The notes beneath the pieces are model-generated. The model saw nothing but the letters and a program-made list of their open reading frames with translations, was not told the DNA's origin and did no database searches. From assembly GCF_020271745.1 (NCBI RefSeq), contig NZ_CP084296.1:620001-684000 (forward strand): DNA of 64,000 bases, given 5' to 3'. The translations under genes were made by a program, and so were the position numbers. Source of the stretch: Providencia alcalifaciens (GTDB taxonomy: Bacteria > Pseudomonadota > Gammaproteobacteria > Enterobacterales > Enterobacteriaceae). Shown here piece after piece: positions 56,821 through 64,000 of this stretch; within the stretch, counting starts at the first letter, position 1; every line of letters begins with the position of its first letter.

Positions 56821-56838
56821 CCCCAACTTAGGTTGGGG
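56821..56838. terminator. Short hairpin at the end of arcB
   Basis: CCCCAAC (56821-56827) pairs with GTTGGGG (56832-56838) around a four-base loop, touching the arcB stop codon. The T-tract lies on the plus-strand side, so it is a poor terminator for arcB itself; it may slow RNA decay or be vestigial. Confidence 0.45.
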
Positions 56839-59184
56839 TTATTTTTTTGTGCGGTTATCCACCCAGTTTCTTAATGTTTCTATATCTGATTTCCAATCCT
56901 GTTTTAACTCATCAACCCACTCTTGCACATTGTCCCACCATGCTGGTAATTCAGGGGATTGAATCTGCTGAGCGAGTTTCTGTAAATTTTTCAGTCCAAC
57001 TGAACCCGCAGCACCTTTAATTTTGTGAGCTTCCTCAACAATTCCTTTCTGATCTTTAGCCACCATATTGGAATCGAGAATCGCTAAATAGCCCGGTAGC
57101 ATTTTTTCAAATACCTCTAAGCCGTCATAAATCAGTTTTGGTCCGACTAATTCAATGTATTGCTCTAACATTTCACAATCTAAAATTGATTCATCAACTT
57201 CTGCCATATCCACTTGCTCCTCATGCTTGTCATTTGAAGATGCATTCTCGCCCCAGAATTGCTCAATCACTTGAGTGAGCGCAGGAACCGATAATGGTTT
57301 GCTCAGAACACCGTCCATCCCCGCATCGAAGTACTCTTTCTTATCTTTGAGGACATTCGCGGTCAGAGCGATTAATGGTGGTAAATCATCCTTATCATAC
57401 TGTTGCTTAAGCTGTTTAGAGATATCTAACCCTGTCATATCAGGAAGTTGAATATCCAATAGAACTAAGTCATATTCACCAGGTGCGAACATCTCTAACG
57501 CGTCTTTACCTGTCATTGCGACATCAACCGTGTTGCCAAGATTCTCTAGCACAGAACACGCCACAACCACATTTAGTTCAATATCTTCCACTAGTAAGAT
57601 GTGAAGCGCTGGTAATGGATAATCATCTTCGTTTTGTTGCTGCTCTTCGATTTCAGCCTCAACTTCAGGGGCTATTATCGACAATGTAAATGTTGAGCCA
57701 TGGCCAATATCGCTTTCCACTCGAATATCGCCACCCATACTTTGTGCTAACCTACGGGATACAGAAAGTCCAATCCCCGTTCCCGTTGCAGGTCGTCCAC
57801 CTGCAGAGTCACGAACTTGATAATACATCGCAAAGATTTTATCTAATTCATCTTTCGGAATACCGATGCCGCTATCTTTGACTTGGAAAAATAACTTGTC
57901 ATCCGCTTCACGCCAGATGCTCAATTTAACTTCACCTTTCTGAGTGAATTTCACCGCATTACCAATTAAGTTCCACAGAATTTGGCGTAAGCGCGTACCA
58001 TCCGTCAGAATAGTTTTAGGTAAACCATGTGCGACATCCATGACAAACTTCAAGCCTTTTGGCTGAACCAATAGTCCGCTCAGGTTTTCTAAATCGTTTA
58101 CAAATTCGGGCAATGCCACTGGTTGGTTATCCAATTGGACTTTACGACGCTCGATTTTGTCCATTTCAATCACATCATTAAAAATATTGCCTAAAGTGAC
58201 CGCGCTGACGTGAATGGTTTTTAAATAGCTCGATTGTTCTTTGGTAAGCTTGGTATCCAGTAAAATACGGCTAAGCCCCACAATGCCATTAAGCGGCGTA
58301 CGAAGCTCGTGGCTGATAGTAGAGATAAAGGTAGTCTTCTCTCTGCTGGCGTTCTCTAACGCCTCCTGATAGCGCTTACGCTCAGTAATATCACGCCCGA
58401 ATCCCATTAGCCCGTGACGTTTCCCTACGCGGTCATAAAATGGCACTTTTCGCAGCTCAAAACAGGCTTTTCGCCCATCAGGGTAAACTAACCACTGTTC
58501 ATAGGTTAATGCCACATTGTGTCTGAAAACTTTCTCATCCGTTTCCATCACTTTCGCTGCAATTTCTTCATCATAAATGTCCAGTGGCGTTAAACCGACT
58601 AGCTGTTTTTCACTCTTACCGGTGAGCAGCTCCATTGCACGGTTACAGCCAGAAAATTCATTGTTTTCATTACGATAATAAACAAGGTCGGGGGATGCAT
58701 CGAGGAATGAACGCAGTAAAACAGATTGCTGTTCGAACTCAATCTGAGTTTGTTCGCGGTATTTCATTTCTTGTTTGAGTTGCTCTAATAACTCAAGATG
58801 AGCGCTTTCGGCTTTTTCACGCTCTAAAATTTCTAAGTTAAGTTGCTCAATATTGCCTTGAAGTTGAGTATTCAGTTCCGCATCACGCTTTCGCATTACT
58901 TCGAGCTTATCAACCATGCGCGTTAAACGCTGGCGAGACTCTTCTAATTGTTCTACCACCACCGAAAGAAAATAAACCGCTAATGGCGTAATAATTAAGC
59001 CAAAGAAAATAGAACCGACCATATCGAGGCTATCGACTTGTCCTCGAAGAAAAATCGCTACCGCCATTTGCATTATCATGGCGAGCACAACTAACGCTGA
59101 CGCGAGAAGCAAAGAGAAACGCACTAAGCCTAGCTTCATCATTAGGTCAACATAGTATTGTGCAAGACCGCGAAGTACTTTCAT
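56839..59184 (-). CDS. arcB: ArcB, tripartite anoxic redox sensor kinase
   Basis: The start at 59184 (MKVLRGLAQYYVDLMMKLGLVRFS, 781 residues) follows AAGGGG by five bases; the GTG two codons upstream is not needed. Two N-terminal helices span the inner membrane. They are followed by a leucine-zipper-like coiled coil, a PAS domain (SFLDASPDLVYYRNENNEFSGCNRAMELL), the kinase with H292 (STISHELRTPLNG), ATP-binding N, G1 and G2 boxes, a receiver with D577 (VLLDIQLPDMTG), and an Hpt domain with H720 (AHKIKGAAGS). E. coli numbers are 292, 576 and 717, so the full phosphorelay to ArcA is intact. It represses respiratory genes when quinones are reduced. Confidence 0.98.
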   Translation of the reverse strand: MKVLRGLAQYYVDLMMKLGLVRFSLLLASALVVLAMIMQMAVAIFLRGQVDSLDMVGSIFFGLIITPLAVYFLSVVVEQLEESRQRLTRMVDKLEVMRKRDAELNTQLQGNIEQLNLEILEREKAESAHLELLEQLKQEMKYREQTQIEFEQQSVLLRSFLDASPDLVYYRNENNEFSGCNRAMELLTGKSEKQLVGLTPLDIYDEEIAAKVMETDEKVFRHNVALTYEQWLVYPDGRKACFELRKVPFYDRVGKRHGLMGFGRDITERKRYQEALENASREKTTFISTISHELRTPLNGIVGLSRILLDTKLTKEQSSYLKTIHVSAVTLGNIFNDVIEMDKIERRKVQLDNQPVALPEFVNDLENLSGLLVQPKGLKFVMDVAHGLPKTILTDGTRLRQILWNLIGNAVKFTQKGEVKLSIWREADDKLFFQVKDSGIGIPKDELDKIFAMYYQVRDSAGGRPATGTGIGLSVSRRLAQSMGGDIRVESDIGHGSTFTLSIIAPEVEAEIEEQQQNEDDYPLPALHILLVEDIELNVVVACSVLENLGNTVDVAMTGKDALEMFAPGEYDLVLLDIQLPDMTGLDISKQLKQQYDKDDLPPLIALTANVLKDKKEYFDAGMDGVLSKPLSVPALTQVIEQFWGENASSNDKHEEQVDMAEVDESILDCEMLEQYIELVGPKLIYDGLEVFEKMLPGYLAILDSNMVAKDQKGIVEEAHKIKGAAGSVGLKNLQKLAQQIQSPELPAWWDNVQEWVDELKQDWKSDIETLRNWVDNRTKK

Positions 59185-59409
59185 AACCACCCCTTAGTTA
59201 AATTCTCACTAAATCATATATCAAACAGAGCTTTTTCGGATGGGGTTTCATAAGAAATATCGATCCTGCTCATTAAATCGTCGGTCACAATGGGATATTC
59301 ACCCGTATATTAGTAACTTTATTACGATAATCACTATTTATATCAATGCTATCAAAGTAAACTTTAATTTATATCATTCCCGAAAAAGAATTTAGCTGGA
59401 AAGGTGCCT

Positions 59410-60786
59410 ATGTCCTCTTCAAATATGGGTTCGCCCCGTCTTGAACCCCGTAAAAAAGCGCTGACGATCCGCAAAATTGAATTTGTGGAAATTTACCAGC
59501 CAATGAGCGGCATTGAAGCTCAGCATCAGGCCCAGCGTTGCTTATCTTGTGGTAGCCCCTATTGCGAGTGGAAATGCCCGCTCCATAACCCTATCCCCAA
59601 TTGGTTAAAATTGGCAGGAGAAGGTCGAATTCTTGAGGCGGCAGAGCTTTGTCATCACACCAACAGCTTGCCTGAAATTTGCGGTCGAATTTGCCCACAG
59701 GAACGATTGTGTGAAGCCGCTTGTGTCCTGAATGAAACTTTTGGTTCCGTCACGATTGGGCATTTGGAGCGCTATATTACCGATAGTGCGTTTGAGCAAG
59801 GTTGGCGCCCTGATCTTTCCTATGTTAAAGAGACGGGTAAGCGGGCCGCGATTATCGGCGCAGGTCCCGCAGGCCTTTCCTGTGCCGATGTATTGGCTCG
59901 TCACGGCGTTCAAGCAACCGTGTTTGATAAACATCCTGAAATCGGCGGGTTACTCACTTTTGGTATACCTGCATTTAAGTTAGAAAAGCAGATAATGCAG
60001 CACCGACGACGTGTTTTTGAAGAAATGGGGATTATCTTTAAACTTAACACCGAGATTGGGCAACAGATCCTATTAGAAACATTACTCAATGAGTTTGATG
60101 CCGTTTTTATTGGAACCGGCACCCATCACCCAGTTTCAGGCAATCTCCCCAACGAAGATGCCATAGGCGTTTATCAAGCACTTCCTTATCTAGAGGGCAA
60201 TGCACGCCACTTATTAGGCTACGCTGACGATCCCCGATCTCCTTACGTATCACTGGCAAATAAGAATGTGACTGTGTTAGGCGCAGGGGATACCGCGATG
60301 GATTGTGTCCGTAGCGCTGTCCGCCAAGGTGCAAGCAAAGTCAGTTGTATCTACCGCCGTGGCTCTTCAGAAATGTCAGCAACACCGCGAGAAGTCCTAC
60401 ACGCCCAAGAAGAAGGTGTACAATTCCATTTTCACTTACAACCTATTGGTATTAACACCAATGCCGTCAATCAGGTTGTTAGTATTAATTTTGTTAGCAC
60501 ATTAGGAACCCCCGCTGAATCGGAAGAAATTACGCATGCGACCGATGTGGTCATTATTGCGTTTGGTTTTGAATCTGATGATATGCCGTGGATTGGCGCA
60601 CATTCCATACAGCGCGATACGAACGGTAGAATAGTGGCACCTCGTCATCATCATTATGCTTACCAGACTTCGCACCCTAAAATTTTTGCAGGGGGAGATG
60701 TGGTACACGGTTCTGATTTGGTGGTAACAGCGATTGCCGAAGGGCGTGGAGCCGCAGAAGGGATAATGCGTTTTCTTCAGGTATAA
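59410..60786 (+). CDS. GltD-like FAD/NAD(P)H oxidoreductase (glutamate synthase small-subunit paralogue)
   Basis: The start at 59410 follows AAAGG by five bases (458 residues); GTG six bases earlier is less likely. It has the N-terminal double [4Fe-4S] region (CLSCGSPYCEWKCPLHNPIPNW ... CGRICPQERLCEAAC), an FAD site ([19 protein letters not shown]) and an NADPH site (VLGAGDTAMDCVRSAVRQG), and ends GGDVVHGSDLVVTAIAEGRGAAEGIM. It is clearly GltD-like, but gltB, which in E. coli lies beside it downstream of arcB and yhcC, is absent. It may be a remnant subunit of a lost glutamate synthase, or a stand-alone reductase as in AegA/YgfT. A terminator follows, so it is monocistronic. Confidence 0.9.
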   Translation: MSSSNMGSPRLEPRKKALTIRKIEFVEIYQPMSGIEAQHQAQRCLSCGSPYCEWKCPLHNPIPNWLKLAGEGRILEAAELCHHTNSLPEICGRICPQERLCEAACVLNETFGSVTIGHLERYITDSAFEQGWRPDLSYVKETGKRAAIIGAGPAGLSCADVLARHGVQATVFDKHPEIGGLLTFGIPAFKLEKQIMQHRRRVFEEMGIIFKLNTEIGQQILLETLLNEFDAVFIGTGTHHPVSGNLPNEDAIGVYQALPYLEGNARHLLGYADDPRSPYVSLANKNVTVLGAGDTAMDCVRSAVRQGASKVSCIYRRGSSEMSATPREVLHAQEEGVQFHFHLQPIGINTNAVNQVVSINFVSTLGTPAESEEITHATDVVIIAFGFESDDMPWIGAHSIQRDTNGRIVAPRHHHYAYQTSHPKIFAGGDVVHGSDLVVTAIAEGRGAAEGIMRFLQV

Positions 60787-60811
60787 AAAAAGAGGAATTT
60801 CTTCCTCTTTT
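60785..60811 (+). terminator. Rho-independent terminator of the gltD-like gene
   Basis: AAAAGAGGAA pairs with TTCCTCTTTT across a short TTTC loop, preceded by an A-run. The hairpin starts at the stop codon and can act in both directions; sspB ends 41 bases farther on the opposite strand. Confidence 0.8.
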
Positions 60812-60851
60812 GAGCATTTACGATATCAATGTTAACCGCCACTATTTGTGC

Positions 60852-61346
60852 TTATTTCACAACCCGTAGCGTTGGGCGACCTTTCGGTGGTCTTGGTGGT
60901 TCATCATCTGGGAATGAAGGTTCTTCAGTTTGAGTCGCTTCATCATGAACCAATACGATATTGTCAGAGAGTGCTTCATCAGTCGTATTGTCTTCCCCAT
61001 CAAAGTGCTCATCATAAGCCGCTTCAGGTTCAAACATCATACCAGCGCCATTTTCACGCGCATATACCGCCATGATAGCCGCCATTGGTACATATACTTG
61101 ACGAGGCACACCGCCGAATCGCGCACTAAACCGCACTTCTTCGTTGGTAATTTCAAAGTTACCCACGGCACGCGGGGCAACATTTAAAACAATTTGCCCA
61201 TCACGGGCAAATTCCATTGGAACATTCACCATAGGAAGAGTGACATCAACCACCAAATGCGGAGTCATATCGTTATCCAGCAACCACTCATAGTGGGCGC
61301 GCAGCAGATAAGGGCGACGTGGTGTCATTGGTGCCATTTCCATCAT
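60852..61346 (-). CDS. sspB: SspB, ClpXP specificity-enhancing factor
   Basis: A 164-residue adaptor. The folded domain (TPRRPYLLRAHYEWLLDNDMTPHLVVDVTLPMVNVPMEFARDGQIVLNVAPRAVGNFEI) binds ssrA-tagged proteins. A flexible acidic linker leads to the ClpX-binding tail PRPPKGRPTLRVVK. Both ends are conserved. Lies five bases after sspA, one operon. Either of two adjacent ATGs may start it. Confidence 0.97.
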   Translation of the reverse strand: MMEMAPMTPRRPYLLRAHYEWLLDNDMTPHLVVDVTLPMVNVPMEFARDGQIVLNVAPRAVGNFEITNEEVRFSARFGGVPRQVYVPMAAIMAVYARENGAGMMFEPEAAYDEHFDGEDNTTDEALSDNIVLVHDEATQTEEPSFPDDEPPRPPKGRPTLRVVK

Positions 61347-61351
61347 CCGAC

Positions 61352-61993
61352 TTAGCCTCGTGCTGACAGGCGCATTTCACGCTCTAATTCAGTTAATGAT
61401 GCTAAAAATGCATCGCGTTCAAATACACGCTGCATGTACATCTGTAAGTGTTTGCTGATTGCGGGCTTTAATTCAATCCCTAAGACAGGCAAGCGCCATA
61501 ATAACGGTGCTAAATAGCAATCAACTAAGCTAAATTCATCACTCATAAAGAATGGCATTTCAGCCAACACAGGTGAAACTGCGATCAACTCTTCCGCTAA
61601 TTGACGACGAGCTGCATCCGCCTCTTGTGCCGTACCCTTCTCGATTTTAGCCATCAATGAGTACCAGTCTCTGCGAATGCGATGCATCAGTTGGCGGCTA
61701 GTACCGCGAGCCACTGGGTAAACAGGCATTAACGGTGGATGTGGAAAGCGCTCATCGAGGTATTCCATGATAATATCTGGGTCATACAAAGTCAGGTCAC
61801 GATCCACCAGCGTTGGAACGCTTTGATATGGGTTAAGATCAATAAGGTCTTGAGGCATATGACCAGGTTCGACATGTTCAATCTCAACGCTAACACCTTT
61901 TTCAGCAAGCACGATACGCACTTGATGGCTAAAAATATCAGTTGGGCCTGAAAACAATGTCATTACCGAACGTTTATTAGGAGCAACAGCCAT
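61352..61993 (-). CDS. sspA: SspA, stringent starvation protein A
   Basis: The start at 61993 (MAVAPNKRSVMTLFSGPTDIFSHQVRIVLAEKG) follows GGAGG by five bases; 213 residues against 212 in E. coli. GST-like fold with an N-terminal thioredoxin domain that lacks glutathione activity. It binds RNA polymerase and helps phage and acid-stress transcription in E. coli. First gene of sspA-sspB. Confidence 0.97.
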   Translation of the reverse strand: MAVAPNKRSVMTLFSGPTDIFSHQVRIVLAEKGVSVEIEHVEPGHMPQDLIDLNPYQSVPTLVDRDLTLYDPDIIMEYLDERFPHPPLMPVYPVARGTSRQLMHRIRRDWYSLMAKIEKGTAQEADAARRQLAEELIAVSPVLAEMPFFMSDEFSLVDCYLAPLLWRLPVLGIELKPAISKHLQMYMQRVFERDAFLASLTELEREMRLSARG

Positions 61994-62436
61994 TAAAACC
62001 TCCAAATGATAAAAATAATGATCCTTAAATAAGGATTAATTCATTATTTTCATTTTTAAAATCCCATGTACTTAACCTTCAAGTTCCATTTTGAAAGTCA
62101 GCACAACCCTCTCGCTTCATGAAAGCGAGAAATAATCAAATAAAAAACTGGGGCATAGTCTAACAGATTTTGTACAGCTTAGGGGGCTAACCTAGAGAAA
62201 ATCATCGGTTAATTTTATTAGAGAGGAATAACTTTATCAAAATCAGTTGTTTTAACCTTAATTTTAAGATAATAAAAAATTAAAACCTTGAAGTTAACTC
62301 CATTGCTGGCGGGTTATATTTTTACTGCATTTGAGATATGGCGCAAAAAGAGAGTGGAATAATAAAATAATGCCTTCCGCCCGCCTTTATTTTAATTAAA
62401 TTATGATTACTCAATATTTGATTTATTTTAGGCAAT
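61994..62436. other. Intergenic region rpsI / sspA
   Basis: About 440 bases upstream of sspA with low GC and no gene. It must contain the sspA promoter, which I could not assign. The rpsI terminator lies at its far end. Confidence 0.5.
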
Positions 62437-62466
62437 AAAAAACCCGTCATAAAGACGGGCTTTTTC
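62437..62466 (-). terminator. Terminator of the rplM-rpsI operon
   Basis: CCCGTC (62443-62448) pairs with GACGGG (62454-62459), with A-run on one side and T-run on the other. On the minus strand the U-tract is the complement of 62436-62442. It lies 28 bases after the rpsI stop. Confidence 0.85.
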
Positions 62467-62494
62467 ATCAATTTTATGCCCAGAAGGCAATAAA

Positions 62495-63645
<1,151 letters not shown>

Positions 63646-64000
63646 CTATGATAAATGCGGGATTTTCAAATATTCTTCACTTTGCATTTCTTGCAAGCGA
63701 GAAAGACAGCGCTGATATTCAAACGCCAAAAGTTGCCCTTGATAAAGTGAATCCATCGGCACCTGCGCATTGATCATCAATTTTACCTTACGTTCATAGA
63801 ATTCATCAATAAGCGCGAGAAAACGTCTGGCAGGATTTTCATCTTTCAGCCCCAAAACAGGAACATCATAGAGCAATACCGTATGATAACAATTTGAGAG
63901 GTAGATATAGTCGTTTTGGCTGCGAGGCTCTTCACACAATACTTTGAAGCTAATCGCTAAAACACCTTCAGCGGAGCGAATTGCCTGCATTTTCCGATGA
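63646..64000 (-). CDS. zapE: ZapE, cell-division ATPase, C-terminal part (window edge)
   Basis: The frame is open to the window edge, so this is the 3' end only (about 118 codons). The segment ISFKVLCEEPRSQNDYIYLSNCYHTVLLYDVPVLG ... ARRFLALIDEFYERKVKLMINAQVP ... LYQGQLLAFEYQRCLSRLQEMQSEEYLKIPHLS matches the C-terminus of AFG1/ZapE ATPases (the Walker motifs would lie outside). ZapE destabilises FtsZ bundles under low oxygen or heat. Neighbour of rplM as in E. coli. Confidence 0.93.
   Translation of the reverse strand, partial: HRKMQAIRSAEGVLAISFKVLCEEPRSQNDYIYLSNCYHTVLLYDVPVLGLKDENPARRFLALIDEFYERKVKLMINAQVPMDSLYQGQLLAFEYQRCLSRLQEMQSEEYLKIPHLS

Noticed and set aside
59340-59360. FNR-like repeats before the gltD-like gene
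   Set aside because: The two ATCAA elements are direct, not inverted, so they do not form an FNR site.

Overview
The window is a chromosomal segment of an enterobacterium of the Morganellaceae type; Providencia is my best guess. The evidence is the gene content and order (arcB-elbB-mtgA, dolP-diaA-yraN-lpoA/rsmI, rnpB, yhaK/yhaJ, yqjF-K-E-D-A, alx, sstT, fadH, sspAB, rplM-rpsI, zapE), all familiar from Escherichia coli, combined with AT-rich DNA, an MR/P-like fimbrial operon and three ERIC-type repeats. The species is inferred, not shown.

Layout. (1) 1-14651, minus strand: a complete hydrogenase-2 island. hypF lies upstream, then hybO-hybA-hybB-hybC-hybD-hybE-hypA-hypB-hypC-hypD-hypE, then a nickel/peptide-type ABC binding protein and the start of its permease. 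Most genes overlap or abut. A perfect FNR box precedes hybO at a class II position. HypB and HybA both carry unusually histidine-rich segments. (2) 14652-26110, AT-rich surface-structure region: a 1296-residue inverse autotransporter (intimin/invasin type) with Ig-like repeats and a possible beta-prism lectin tip, then a seven-gene chaperone-usher fimbrial operon read on the minus strand. (3) 26111-35700: yiaA, a broken RBBP9-like hydrolase, tRNA-Ile(CAU), a 2,4-diaminopentanoate-dehydrogenase-like enzyme, a GNAT acetyltransferase, fadH, sstT, an unknown 289-residue protein, and alx behind a yybP-ykoY manganese riboswitch with an intrinsic terminator. (4) 36071-40629: yqjA, yqjD-E-K, yqjF, yhaJ and yhaK in near E. 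coli order. (5) 40818-48806: a catabolic/transport island. It has a PRD/EIIA regulator, a 505-base control region with repeated TTTCCACT/AGTGGAAA half-sites, then a small PRD protein, an SFCGS glycine-rich protein, DUF4312, two multi-membrane proteins (DUF4311, DUF4310), an amidohydrolase, and DgaE- and DgaF-like enzymes. (6) 48966-64000: yccM, rnpB, rsmI/lpoA-yraN-diaA-dolP, mtgA-elbB-arcB, an orphan gltD paralogue, sspB-sspA, rpsI-rplM and the 3' end of zapE.

How the genes work together. Region 1 makes, matures and supplies nickel to a periplasmic H2-uptake enzyme, switched on without oxygen by FNR. ArcB in region 6 is the second anaerobic regulator present. Region 5 looks like one regulon: PTS-type phosphorylation probably reports on sugar supply to the regulator, which would act at the repeated operator. 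Uptake would be by an uncharacterised membrane pair with two small soluble partners. An amidase, a PLP ammonia-lyase and a KDPG-type aldolase would then take an (acylated) amino-sugar acid to pyruvate and a triose phosphate. The transporter of this island is the best candidate here for a poorly described system.
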